A DNA stretch of 64,000 nucleotides from Pseudomonas mucidolens (GTDB taxonomy: Bacteria > Pseudomonadota > Gammaproteobacteria > Pseudomonadales > Pseudomonadaceae). This document shows, in pieces, positions 19,679 to 28,242 of this stretch. The translations under genes and the position numbers were made by a program. The notes under the pieces are model-generated. The model had not been told where the DNA came from. It was given only the letters and a program-made list of their open reading frames with translations, and made no database searches. Location: positions 2,542,001-2,606,000 of the forward strand of contig NZ_LT629802.1 in NCBI RefSeq assembly GCF_900106045.1. Reading direction: 5' to 3'. The number at the start of each line of letters is the position of its first letter. Within the stretch, counting starts at the first letter, position 1.

Positions 19679-20038
19679 CTAACCGCCCCAAAAGTACCAA
19701 ATGCCCGCCACAGCAGCCCAAACGTAAGCAAAACGATAGGGCCACAACGCCCAACGCTTCAGCGTTAAGGGAACAGCAGCCAATTCGATCTCGGTCACGA
19801 GGCCTGCTTGCAAATAGGGCTTGGGATTTGACAGAAAATCAATCATCAGACCCATGCGATGAAATCTGTCGATTCGCCGATTCCTTCTCCAGAAACGTTT
19901 ATGTCTACGCACTTTTTCGTTTTCACTGAAATAACTTTCCAACTCGTCGAGTTTTCGGTACTCGGCATATAACATCACCGCAAAGCCAATTAACGCCCCG
20001 GAACACATAACAATGGTGTAGGCGAGAAAAAATGACAC
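19679..20038 (-). CDS. small two-segment membrane protein, possible immunity protein
   Basis: A 119-residue protein of no recognised family. It has an N-terminal membrane segment (AYTIVMCSGALIGFAVML), a charged central stretch (RRHKRFWRRNRRIDRFHR) and a second membrane segment near the C-terminus (FAYVWAAVAGIWYF). It follows immediately after the glycine-rich toxin-like gene on the same strand with a two-base gap. By position and topology it could protect the inner membrane against the pore-like upstream product (inference only). Confidence 0.6.
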   Translation of the reverse strand: MSFFLAYTIVMCSGALIGFAVMLYAEYRKLDELESYFSENEKVRRHKRFWRRNRRIDRFHRMGLMIDFLSNPKPYLQAGLVTEIELAAVPLTLKRWALWPYRFAYVWAAVAGIWYFWGG

Positions 20039-20040
20039 TG

Positions 20041-21036
20041 CTAGGCTCCTTTTGGTTGAAATATCAAATCACCATCGGTTTCTATGATCTCACCACCCAG
20101 AAACGCACCACCGTCGCCGAGTACACTACCTCCTGCATACCCTCCCCCCACGCCGCCAATAATTCCACAGACCAGTTCACCACGTCCTTTAACAGCCACA
20201 CCCAAAACAACCGTACATAAGCGCCGCACGGCTTTAGCACCTGAGGCCCCAAACCAGCCTGCTCCTGCCACCCCACCCACCAATCGCCCACTCTCCACGT
20301 ACTTCGCCCTTCTACATTGCGCCTCTCTCCCAGTCATACACGCCTCCTTGAGTTCCAACCCCGTCACTCCCACATCCAGCGCCAACCCCAGATAAGTCCC
20401 TTTACTCAGCCACTTAGATGTCTATCCAATCGCCCGAATCCGTTGCGCATACCCTGCGATCTCACCTTTATGCAGATAGCTCTTTGTCGAAATCCCCAGC
20501 ACCTTTTTCAACGAGTGGTTAGCCCGCAACCCCGTCCCGAATCGCGCTGCTCCTCGCAACTGCGTGTCCAGCAGCGCCAATAGCACCTGGCGCTGCCGAA
20601 TAAACGTCTCGCGATCAAACCCGCCCGCTCTCAACCGTTGATGCAGCCGCTCGATGTCCTCCAACGTCTGTGCGATTTCATCCAGATGCCGCCCCCAGGC
20701 CGACGTCGAACTGCCGATGCCAATCGAGCCATACGCCAGTAAGCTCTGCAACAGGTCATAATCGTTGATCATCGCTGTCCCGGTCGTGGGGTCCGATTCC
20801 AGGTTGCGCCGCACTTCTTCGCCCCGACGCATCAGCCAGGCTTCCTCCAGGGAACAGCTCACGCTGTAGGTGTCAGGAACAATCACCAACTGACCCGGCG
20901 TGACCAATCCAAGGCGCAGGTGCCGGTTCAATACATCGAAATGATCGGAGCGCTGCCGACTAGGGGCGCCGTCCAACAAGCGGGATTTCAAACTCGAGTA
21001 GTCCGTGGTTCGGTCGTTGATATACCCCTGCGCCAT
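20041..21036 (-). pseudogene. glycine-rich toxin-like gene interrupted by an in-frame TAG
   Basis: The gene reads as 204 residues from the ATG at 21036 (MAQGYINDRTTDYSSLKSRL, LysM-like LVTPGQLVIVPD, long helices) to a TAG at 20422-20424. The same frame then continues without a further stop to 20041. The continuation (TSKWLSKGTYLGLALD, then GGVAGAGWFG, GIIGGVGGGYAGGSVLGDGG) is a glycine-zipper-like hydrophobic tail as in pore-forming effectors. Both parts are in one frame, so this is a single nonsense change in a 331-codon gene, unless the stop is read through or is a sequencing error. The first 204 codons might still be translated. Confidence 0.6.
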
Positions 21037-21543
21037 GCCTTACATCCTGGATGCAATTAGAGATGGCGTCGAAATATAAACAAGCAACTACAACCCCGGA
21101 CACAAGCCAGAGGGGCGAAATAATATTTGGGAATCTACCTACACGGCGAAGAAATAACGCCGACAGAAACGTCCTGGTGTTCGGTCATCTCTAGGTGCTG
21201 CACGCAATCACTAAGCTGCAACACCACCCCTTCCGGCGATCAGGGTAACCAGAGCCCAGATACAAAAATGCCCGGCATTGACCGCAATGCTGTTCAGTTA
21301 AGAAAGTCGCGTGCCGAACACCATCCTGTGGCGAGGGGGCTTGTCCCCCGTTGGGCTGCGCAGCAGCCCCAAAACCCAGTCGCTGAAGAGTGCCTGATAC
21401 ACCGCATTTGTCTTTATTAGGGCCGCTGCGCAGCCCAACGGGGGACAAGCCCCCTCGCCACAGGACAAGCCCCTCGGCACAGGAGATTCAGCCTTAACTG
21501 CACGCATTGCGGCATTGGCCGGGCATTTCAACTGATTCGAAAA
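21037..21543. other. intergenic stretch with a REP doublet
   Basis: It separates two leftward genes. The REP doublet occupies 21327-21462. The rest contains no supported gene. Confidence 0.5.
21327..21462. repeat. REP doublet (inverted pair), copy 2
   Basis: Near-identical to the doublet at 7806-7942. It begins TGTGGCGAGGGGGCTTGTCC, has GGGCTGCGCAGCAGCCC in the first unit, and the reverse complement ends at 21462. It lies just after the NCS1 permease gene. The two doublets bracket the middle of the window without a direct link to the regulon. Confidence 0.85.
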
Positions 21544-22950
21544 TTAGTCGGTATAACCTAACCTCACCGCCTTGACCTTCTGCGTCTGCTGACGCGTCGC
21601 CAGGCAGTAATACAATGGGCACGTCACCACCAACCCCACCAGCCACGACAGGTCCGCGCCTTCCACCAGGTTGGCCCACGGCCCGACATACAGCGATGTA
21701 TTGGCAAATGGCAGTTGCACGATGATGCCAATGAAGTACGCGACGATGGCGTGCGGATTGAAGCGCCCATAGATCCCGCCGTCGGCCTGGAAGATCGAGG
21801 CAATGTCATAGACCCCACGCTTGATGAGGTAGAAGTCGATCAAATTGATCGACGCCCATGGCACCAGCACCAACAGCAGCGCCAGGATCAGCCCGATAAA
21901 CTGCGAGATGAAATCCTCCGAAGCCCCCAGCGCTACCACACAGCAGCCCGCGAGGATCACGCCCGACAGCATCACTCGCACCTTGATGCTGGGTGTCCAC
22001 TGGCTGGCGAAGGTCTGGATCGAGGTGATGATCGACAGCACCGCGCCATACAGATTCAGGGCGTTGTGACTGATGATATTAAGCAGGAACAACACCATCA
22101 GGATCGGCCCCAGCCAACCGGTGGCTTGCTTGACCGCGACCATGGCTTCGGTGCCTTCCGGTGTGGCCAAGGCAGCTACCAGACCGAAAGCAAAGGACAG
22201 GATGGTGCCGAGAGTGGCGCCCAGGTACGTCGCAATGAAGGGTCGGGTAATGCCGATATCCGCCGGCAGATAGCGCGAATAATCGCTGGTATAGGGCGAG
22301 AAACTGATTTGCCAGATCACCCCCAAGGACACCGTTGCCAACCAGCCGGCCAGGTTGAAGCCGCCACGGGTCAGAAAGTCCGCCGGCAGCTCATGGGCGA
22401 AGATATAGATAAAGCCCGCGAGCAATGCACCACCCATCACCCAGGTGCCGACACGGTTCAAGGTATGGATAAAACGGTAGCCGATCACACCGATGGCCGT
22501 GGCGCTGAGCGCGCCGATCAGGATGCTCGCCGGCATCGGTACCGACGGCACGATACCGACAATAGATTTACCGGCCAGCACAATGTTGGAGATGAAAAAG
22601 CCGATATAGATCAGCGCCGCGAAAAACACTATCAACAACGCGCCATAGCGCCCGAACTGTCCACGACTTTGCACCATCTGCGGAATGCCCATTCGCGGGC
22701 CCTGGGCCGACGCAAGCGCAATCACCACCCCGCCAAGCATATGTCCAAAGGCAATCGCCAGCAGCCCCCAGACCAGATTGAGATGGAATACCTGGGCCAC
22801 CATGGCACCGGTGACGATGGGCAGCGGTGCAATGTTGGTGCTGAACCATAAAGTGAACAGGTCGCGGGCCTTTCCATGGCGCTCCGCGAGGGGGACATAA
22901 TCGACCGTGTGATTCTCGATCAGGGGGTCTTGCCGGGACATCTGGGGCAT
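21544..22950 (-). CDS. NCS1-family nucleobase/cytosine-type permease
   Basis: A 468-residue inner-membrane transporter of usual NCS1 length with about 12 membrane segments. Marks of the family: an N-terminal WFSTNIAPLPIVTGAM, the substrate-site helix with ISFSPYTSDYSRYLP, and NIISHNALNLYGAVLS (as in CodB). It imports a nucleobase-like or hydantoin-like heterocycle with Na+ or H+. Upstream are operators 4 and 5, which face the divergent flavin reductase. That places this gene in the GTATACC regulon and is the best hint to the substrate class: a nitrogen heterocycle. Confidence 0.9.
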   Translation of the reverse strand: MPQMSRQDPLIENHTVDYVPLAERHGKARDLFTLWFSTNIAPLPIVTGAMVAQVFHLNLVWGLLAIAFGHMLGGVVIALASAQGPRMGIPQMVQSRGQFGRYGALLIVFFAALIYIGFFISNIVLAGKSIVGIVPSVPMPASILIGALSATAIGVIGYRFIHTLNRVGTWVMGGALLAGFIYIFAHELPADFLTRGGFNLAGWLATVSLGVIWQISFSPYTSDYSRYLPADIGITRPFIATYLGATLGTILSFAFGLVAALATPEGTEAMVAVKQATGWLGPILMVLFLLNIISHNALNLYGAVLSIITSIQTFASQWTPSIKVRVMLSGVILAGCCVVALGASEDFISQFIGLILALLLVLVPWASINLIDFYLIKRGVYDIASIFQADGGIYGRFNPHAIVAYFIGIIVQLPFANTSLYVGPWANLVEGADLSWLVGLVVTCPLYYCLATRQQTQKVKAVRLGYTD

Positions 22951-23034
22951 GGAAATGAACTCGCGTTTGTCTGATCTTATAGTTGTTTGACGCCAAACCG
23001 GGAGAGCTCTCCGGCCCCCAAGTTGAACACCATA

Positions 23035-23050
23035 TTATGGTATTCCAATA
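23035..23050. promoter_or_regulatory. operator 4 of the GTATACC regulon
   Basis: TGGTATTCCA (23038-23047), with ATTA on the left and ATA on the right, is a one-base variant of the core palindrome. It lies 87 bases upstream of the NCS1 permease start. Confidence 0.6.
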
Positions 23051-23205
23051 TTTTCACAAGGCTGATTCGTCATTCTGACACGTATCTGATCCGCTATTGC
23101 GATACATGGCAGAACGTTATTTATTGCCAAAATCCCCGTATTTATTGAGCTTGAGCACAAACCTGCACGCTCATCAGTCGCAGGAAAAAGCGCTTGCACA
23201 GATCG

Positions 23206-23224
23206 TATTACGGTATACCATCAG
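23206..23224. promoter_or_regulatory. operator 5 of the GTATACC regulon
   Basis: CGGTATACCA (23211-23220) preceded by GTATTA and followed by TCAG, near-identical to operator 1 including the left GTATTA arm. It is about 50 bases before flavin reductase B. Confidence 0.65.
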
Positions 23225-23269
23225 ACTTACAAATTTATAAAAACCGCTTCACCGCCAGAGGACCGTCCC

Positions 23270-23755
23270 ATGATCGATGCTGCCATCTACAAACAAGTGA
23301 TGGGTTCGTTTCCGTCCGGGGTTACCGTGATCACCACGCTTGATGATAACGGCCAAATCGTCGGGCTGACCGCCAGTGCGTTCAGCTCATTGTCCATGGA
23401 CCCGGCCTTGGTGCTGTTCTGCCCCAATTACAGCTCCGACTCCTACCCAGTCCTGATCAAGAACAAACGCTTTGCCATTCACGTACTTTCCGGCGGGCAG
23501 CAAAACGAAGCTTATGCCTTTGCGCGCAAGGGTAAGGACAAGGCCCAGGGCATCGAATGGACCCTGAGCGAACTGGGCAACCCGATACTGGCCAATGCTT
23601 CGGCGGTGATCGAGTGCGAACTGTGGCGAGAATATGAAGGCGGCGACCACGCGATCATGGTCGGCTCGGTGAAGAACCTGATCATGCCCCAGCAGAACGC
23701 CGGGCCACTGGTGTATTGCCACGGCAAGATGGGTGCCCTGCCCGCGGTTGCCTGA
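23270..23755 (+). CDS. flavin reductase (RutF/HpaC-like), copy B
   Basis: A 161-residue paralogue of the protein at 5518. The two align end to end without gaps, sharing FPSGVTV, SAFS, DPALVLFCPNY, ELGNP and IECELWREY. It should reduce free FMN or FAD for the luciferase-like monooxygenase whose gene follows. An operator stands before both this gene and the monooxygenase gene, so they may be expressed separately but together. A clear AGAGGA-type ribosome binding site precedes the ATG. Confidence 0.88.
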   Translation: MIDAAIYKQVMGSFPSGVTVITTLDDNGQIVGLTASAFSSLSMDPALVLFCPNYSSDSYPVLIKNKRFAIHVLSGGQQNEAYAFARKGKDKAQGIEWTLSELGNPILANASAVIECELWREYEGGDHAIMVGSVKNLIMPQQNAGPLVYCHGKMGALPAVA

Positions 23756-23806
23756 CAGATCCCGCGCGAGGGCAACGGATGGAGAGAAACATTTTGCGGA
23801 AATTAC

Positions 23807-23826
23807 GTATTATGGTATACCAAACA
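23807..23826. promoter_or_regulatory. operator 6 of the GTATACC regulon
   Basis: TGGTATACCA (23813-23822) preceded by GTATTA, the same left arm as operators 1 and 5. It lies in the 175-base gap before the luciferase-like gene, whose ATG at 23931 is 105 bases downstream. Confidence 0.68.
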
Positions 23827-23930
23827 TCACTCCACCGAACAGCTGTCACCACTGGCAGGCTTCACAGGGGCAAGAGCATTTAAGGGCCTGCAGTCGACAA
23901 GCCGATCACAATAGATCCGAGGTAAGCATC

Positions 23931-24974
23931 ATGAAGTTTTCCCTGTTCGTACACATGGAGCGCTGGGATGAAAGTGTCAGCCACCGTCAGTTGTTTGAAG
24001 ACCTGAGCGAATTGACCCTGATGGCCGAGGCTGGTGGGTTCAGCACCGTGTGGATCGGCGAACACCACGCCATGGAATACACCATCTCACCCAGCCCGAT
24101 GCCACTGCTGGCTTACCTCGCGGCCAAGACCACCACCATTCACCTGGGCGCGGGCACCATCATTGCGCCGTTCTGGCACCCATTGCGGGTGGCGGGCGAA
24201 TGCGCCTTGCTCGACGTCATCAGCAACGGCCGCATGGAGGTCGGCCTGGCACGTGGCGCTTACCAGGTGGAATTCGACCGCATGGCCGGGGGCATGCCCG
24301 CCTCCGCCGGCGGCGCGGCGTTGCGCGAGATGGTGCCGGTGGTGCGTGCGTTGTGGAAGGGCGACTACGCCCATGACGGCGATATCTGGAAATTCCCGAC
24401 CGCCACCAGCGTGCCCAAACCGATCCAGCAGCCTAACCCGCCGATGTGGATAGCCGCGCGCGATCCAGACTCCCACAACTTCGCGGTGGCCAATGGCTGC
24501 AACGTGATGGTCACCCCGTTGATGAAGGGTGACGAAGAAGTCCTCGACCTGAAAAACAAATTCCAGGCCGCGCTGGATAACAACCCGGATGTGCCACGCC
24601 CGCAATTGATGGTACTGCGCCACACCCACGCGCATGCGGTCGATGACCCTGAAGGTTGGAAAGTCGGGGCCAAGGCGATCTCCAGGTTCTATCGGACCTT
24701 CGATGCCTGGTTCGGCAATAAAGAGGTGCCCGTCAACGGTTTCCTCGCGCCGAGCCCTGAAGAGAAGTTCGCCGCCCGCCCGGAGTTTGAACTGGAAAGC
24801 CTGCACCGGACCGCCATGATCGGCACGCCCGAAGAAATCATTCCGCGAATCCGGTATTACCAGGAGCTGGGGGTCGACGAGTTCAGCTTCTGGTGTGATA
24901 ACAGCTTGCCCCATGCGGAGAAGAAAAAATCCCTGGCGCTGTTTATCAAGCACGTGGTGCCGGCCTTCCGCTGA
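23931..24974 (+). CDS. luciferase-like flavin-dependent monooxygenase
   Basis: A 347-residue protein. The ATG at 23931 (GAGG upstream) is preferred over a much longer frame that crosses the operator. LuxA-like TIM-barrel marks: N-terminal MKFSLFVHMERWDES, GFSTVWIGEHHAMEY, TIHLGAGTIIAPFWHPLRVAG, and GRMEVGLARGAYQVEF. It uses reduced flavin from a partner reductase and oxygen to hydroxylate or open its substrate in the cytoplasm, as RutA or pyridine and pyrazine monooxygenases do. It is the only candidate oxygenase of the GTATACC regulon and therefore probably the key step. A terminator hairpin follows 20 bases after the stop. Confidence 0.88.
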   Translation: MKFSLFVHMERWDESVSHRQLFEDLSELTLMAEAGGFSTVWIGEHHAMEYTISPSPMPLLAYLAAKTTTIHLGAGTIIAPFWHPLRVAGECALLDVISNGRMEVGLARGAYQVEFDRMAGGMPASAGGAALREMVPVVRALWKGDYAHDGDIWKFPTATSVPKPIQQPNPPMWIAARDPDSHNFAVANGCNVMVTPLMKGDEEVLDLKNKFQAALDNNPDVPRPQLMVLRHTHAHAVDDPEGWKVGAKAISRFYRTFDAWFGNKEVPVNGFLAPSPEEKFAARPEFELESLHRTAMIGTPEEIIPRIRYYQELGVDEFSFWCDNSLPHAEKKKSLALFIKHVVPAFR

Positions 24975-24994
24975 AGCTGAGTCCTGTACCTACC

Positions 24995-25018
24995 AACGCC
25001 GGCACTCGCCGGCGTTTT
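24995..25018 (+). terminator. rho-independent terminator after the luciferase-like gene
   Basis: Stem AACGCCGG/CCGGCGTT with a six-base loop, followed by TT and a short T run. It separates the GTATACC regulon from the vanillate genes. Confidence 0.75.
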
Positions 25019-25093
25019 GCGTTCTGGCCGTTGATCAGTGGGTGCCTGTTCATGCACCTCACCCACTCAAAGGCGGTGGTCGATCGACCGACC

Positions 25094-25105
25094 AATGGAT
25101 CCATT
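25094..25105. promoter_or_regulatory. VanR operator 1
   Basis: AATGGATCCATT is a perfect 12-base palindrome. The TGGATCCA core equals the core of the operator known for Caulobacter VanR. It lies about 140 bases before vanA. Confidence 0.7.
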
Positions 25106-25171
25106 ATAAAAAAATAAAATAAAACTGCGCGATAATCGCCCATAAATTCCCAGGATTAGCCCGCGACAATG

Positions 25172-25200
25172 TTGACTCTCCGTGATTTTCACCACCTAAT
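25172..25200 (+). promoter_or_regulatory. vanAB promoter
   Basis: TTGACT (25172-25177), a 17-base spacer and CCTAAT (25195-25200) fit a sigma70 promoter (5/6 and 4/6 matches). The -10 runs into VanR operator 2, which explains repression by steric block. Confidence 0.5.
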
Positions 25201-25210
25201 GGATCCATTA
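25197..25210. promoter_or_regulatory. VanR operator 2
   Basis: TAATGGATCCATTA is a perfect 14-base palindrome overlapping the -10 of the proposed vanAB promoter. It lies 33 bases before the vanA ATG. Confidence 0.75.
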
Positions 25211-25242
25211 AACAAAAATAAGTATAAGCCTGGAGAGCTCCC

Positions 25243-26304
25243 ATGTATCCCAAGAACACGTGGTACGTTGCCTGCACCCCCGATGAAATCGCTGACAAGC
25301 CCCTCGGCCGGCAGATCTGCGGTGAAAAAATGGTGTTTTATCGCGGCGCGGAGGGCAAAGTCGCAGCCGTCGAGGACTTCTGCCCACATCGCGGCGCCCC
25401 ACTGTCCCTGGGCTATGTTGAAAACGGCAACCTCGTCTGCGGTTATCACGGTCTGGTGATGGGCAGTGACGGCAAGACGGTGGAAATGCCCGGTCAGCGG
25501 GTGCGGGGGTTTCCGTGCAACAAGAGCTTTGCAGTGGTTGAGCGCTACGGCTTCATCTGGGTCTGGCCCGGCGATCAGGCCCAGGCCGATCCCGCATTGA
25601 TCCATCATTTGGAATGGGCAGTGAGCGATCAGTGGGCCTATGGCGGCGGGTTGTTTCACATCAAGTGTGATTACCGCCTGATGATCGACAACCTGATGGA
25701 CCTGACCCACGAAACCTACGTCCACGCGTCCAGCATCGGTCAGAAGGAAATCGACGAAGCGCCGCCGGTGACCACCGTCGAGGGCGACGAGGTGGTGACC
25801 GCCCGGCATATGGAAAACATCATGCCCCCGCCGTTCTGGCGCATGGCCCTGCGCGGCAACAACCTCGCCGATGACGTACCGGTGGATCGCTGGCAGATCT
25901 GCCGCTTCAGCCCGCCCAGCCATGTACTGATCGAGGTCGGCGTGGCCCACGCTGGCAAGGGCGGCTATGACGCCGCTGCCGAACACAAGGCCGCGAGCAT
26001 CGTGGTGGACTTCATCACCCCCGAGACCGAGACCTCGATCTGGTACTTCTGGGGCATGGCGCGCAACTTCAACCCCCAGGACCAGGAACTGACAGCCAGT
26101 ATTCGCGAAGGCCAGGGAAAGATCTTCAGCGAAGACCTGGAGATGCTCGAACGCCAGCAACAGAACCTGCTCGCGCATCCGACCCGCAACCTGCTCAAGC
26201 TCAATATCGATGCCGGCGGCGTGCAGTCGCGCAAAGTGCTGGAGCGCCTGATCGCCAAGGAGCGCAGCGCGCAACCGCAACTGATCGCCGCAACCAGCGC
26301 CTGA
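25243..26304 (+). CDS. vanA: vanillate O-demethylase oxygenase subunit
   Basis: A 353-residue protein matching VanA from end to end (MYPKNTWYVACTPDEIADKP at the start). The Rieske [2Fe-2S] ligands are Cys47 and His49 in CPHRG and Cys66 and His69 in CGYHG. The mononuclear iron site is in DNLMDLTHETYVH with His155 and His160. It removes the O-methyl group of vanillate, giving protocatechuate and formaldehyde, using electrons from VanB. It is the first gene of vanAB, 109 bases before vanB, under a VanR-type operator. Confidence 0.96.
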   Translation: MYPKNTWYVACTPDEIADKPLGRQICGEKMVFYRGAEGKVAAVEDFCPHRGAPLSLGYVENGNLVCGYHGLVMGSDGKTVEMPGQRVRGFPCNKSFAVVERYGFIWVWPGDQAQADPALIHHLEWAVSDQWAYGGGLFHIKCDYRLMIDNLMDLTHETYVHASSIGQKEIDEAPPVTTVEGDEVVTARHMENIMPPPFWRMALRGNNLADDVPVDRWQICRFSPPSHVLIEVGVAHAGKGGYDAAAEHKAASIVVDFITPETETSIWYFWGMARNFNPQDQELTASIREGQGKIFSEDLEMLERQQQNLLAHPTRNLLKLNIDAGGVQSRKVLERLIAKERSAQPQLIAATSA

Positions 26305-26412
26305 CGCCGCCTGCACCGAGCGCGGCTTCCTCATGGCGCCGCGCCCTGCCCTGTGCCTTTACCGAATAAACAGAAGTGGCCGCTCGCAGCGGCAACACGC
26401 CAAGGACCGAAC

Positions 26413-27363
26413 ATGATCGATGTGGTGGTGGTATCCCGCAACACCGAAGCCGAGGACATCTGCAGCTATGAACTGGCGAGCCTCGATGGCAAGCCGCTGC
26501 CGGCCTTCAGCGCCGGCGCGCATATCGACGTGCACATGCCCGACGGGCTGGTCCGCCAATACTCGCTGTGCAATCACCCGCAAGAGCAGCATCGCTACCT
26601 GATTGGCGTGCTCAAAGACCCAGCCTCCCGAGGCGGCTCCCAGTGCCTGCACGAACAGATCCATACCGGCGCTCACCTGCGCATCAGCGAACCGCGCAAC
26701 CTGTTCCCGCTGGTGCACGGCGCCCGACGCAGCCTGCTGTTTGCCGGCGGTATCGGCATCACCCCGATTCTGTGCATGGCCGAGCGTCTGGCCCAGGCTG
26801 GCGCCGACTTCGAACTGCACTATTGCGCCCGTTCCAGCACGCGCGCGGCCTTTGTCCAGCGTCTCAAGGATTCGCCGTTTGCCGATCGGGTGTTCCTGCA
26901 TTTCGACGAAACCCCGCACACCGCCCTGGATGCCGCAAAGGTCCTCGCGACACCCGCAGACAATGTGCATCTCTACGTGTGCGGTCCCGGCGGTTTCATG
27001 CAGCATGTGCTCGACAGCGCCCGCGCCCAGGGTTGGCAGGAAGACCACCTGCACCGCGAATATTTCGCTGCGGCCCCGGTGGACAGCAGCAACGATGGGC
27101 GCTTTTCGGTCAAGCTCGGCAGCAGTGGCCAAGTCGTCGAAATACCGGCCGACAAAACCGTGGTCCAGGTCCTGGAAAGCCACGGCATCGAGATTACCGT
27201 GTCTTGTGAGCAAGGCATTTGCGGCACCTGCCTGACACGGGTACTGGAAGGTGAACCGGAGCACCGCGACCTGTTTCTCACCGAAGCAGAACAGGCGCTC
27301 AACGATCAGTTCACGCCTTGTTGCTCACGCTCGAAAACGCCGCTGCTAGTGCTGGATATCTGA
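26413..27363 (+). CDS. vanB: vanillate O-demethylase reductase subunit
   Basis: A 316-residue reductase. The ATG at 26413 with AAGGACC is chosen over a start 60 bases upstream. FMN/NAD-reductase domain first: RQYSLCN for flavin binding, GGIGITPIL and VCGPGGFM for NAD(H). The plant-type ferredoxin domain is at the C-terminus, CEQGICGTC plus a final Cys in TPCCSRS. It passes electrons from NADH to VanA. It ends six bases from the convergent vanR. Confidence 0.95.
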   Translation: MIDVVVVSRNTEAEDICSYELASLDGKPLPAFSAGAHIDVHMPDGLVRQYSLCNHPQEQHRYLIGVLKDPASRGGSQCLHEQIHTGAHLRISEPRNLFPLVHGARRSLLFAGGIGITPILCMAERLAQAGADFELHYCARSSTRAAFVQRLKDSPFADRVFLHFDETPHTALDAAKVLATPADNVHLYVCGPGGFMQHVLDSARAQGWQEDHLHREYFAAAPVDSSNDGRFSVKLGSSGQVVEIPADKTVVQVLESHGIEITVSCEQGICGTCLTRVLEGEPEHRDLFLTEAEQALNDQFTPCCSRSKTPLLVLDI

Positions 27364-27369
27364 GGCGGG

Positions 27370-28083
27370 TTACTCGGTACGCAGAATGATTTTCATCCGC
27401 TGGTCTGCCGTCGCGCTGCTGAAGACCTCGGCGTAGCGCAAGGTGGCATTGGCATGTTCGCGCATGATTGCCTCGGCCCGCGCGCCCTGGCGACTGACCA
27501 GGGCATCGAACACGGAGTGATGCTGCATGTGGGCATAGTTGAAGCGCCGGTATTCGCGAGCCATGTCCTCACGGTCCACGGCCAGTGCGGTGACCGAAGC
27601 GAACGGCAGGTGATCGTTGCGCGCCAGCGCGTCGGCAATCGCGGGGTTGTGGCTACCCTCGACGATGATCTGGTGAAAACGCATGTTGAGATCATGATAA
27701 ATCTCAAGATCGTCCTCGGTCACATACCCCTTGTCGAACAACTGGTCGCCCTGCATCAGGCACAACTCAAGCACCGCCCGCGCCGCCTCGGATAACCCTC
27801 GCTCAGCGGCCTGGCGCGCTGCCAGACCCTCGAGCACACCTCGAACCTCGACCGCGCCGGCGATGTCGTCGGCACTCACCGAACGCACCTGAAAGCCGCG
27901 TCCGCCAAAACGCACCAATAGGCCTTCCTGCTCCAAGGTCCGGAATGCCATGCGCACCGGCATCCGTGACACACCGAACAGTTGCGCGGTGGGGATTTCC
28001 ATCAAGCGCTCACCCGCCGCCAACTCGCCAGAGGCGATCATCTTGCGCAGCGCAACCAGCACTAATTGACCGGGCTTACTCAT
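27370..28083 (-). CDS. vanR: GntR/FCD-family repressor of vanillate genes
   Basis: A 237-residue protein. HTH: LVALRKMIASGELAAGERL, TAQLFGVSRMPVRMAFRTLEQEGLL. The FCD domain starts near residue 75 (GAVEVRGVLEGLAARQAAERG) with the metal/ligand-type Asp-His pattern. Length, sequence and position beside vanAB match VanR, which represses vanAB and is released by vanillate. The four TGGATCCA sites at 25.1, 25.2, 31.1 and 31.3 kb are its probable operators. It is convergent with vanB and downstream of the porin gene. Confidence 0.92.
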   Translation of the reverse strand: MSKPGQLVLVALRKMIASGELAAGERLMEIPTAQLFGVSRMPVRMAFRTLEQEGLLVRFGGRGFQVRSVSADDIAGAVEVRGVLEGLAARQAAERGLSEAARAVLELCLMQGDQLFDKGYVTEDDLEIYHDLNMRFHQIIVEGSHNPAIADALARNDHLPFASVTALAVDREDMAREYRRFNYAHMQHHSVFDALVSRQGARAEAIMREHANATLRYAEVFSSATADQRMKIILRTE

Positions 28084-28242
28084 CCAGACACTTCCAGGGC
28101 ACGTGGGCCGCCATAGTACCGCAAGGCTTGTGCCGCTTGCAGGCGAACAGGGCAGCGGACCGTTGTAGCTGACTCTCCGGGGAATGCCTGGCGGGGCGAT
28201 TGAATACTTATCCGCTCTTTCGTACGCCCCGCCTCGCCCTCC

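Larger units (their letters stand above)
22951..23269. other. divergent control region between permease and flavin reductase B
   Basis: This 319-base region carries no gene. It holds two operators (23035-23050 and 23206-23224), one near each start, separated by an AT-rich stretch. The layout suggests two divergent promoters with their own binding sites. Confidence 0.6.

Noticed and set aside
21715..22851. 378-codon plus-strand frame
   Set aside because: Antisense of the NCS1 permease; extremely rich in Asp, His, Gln and Arg, as expected from a membrane-protein shadow.
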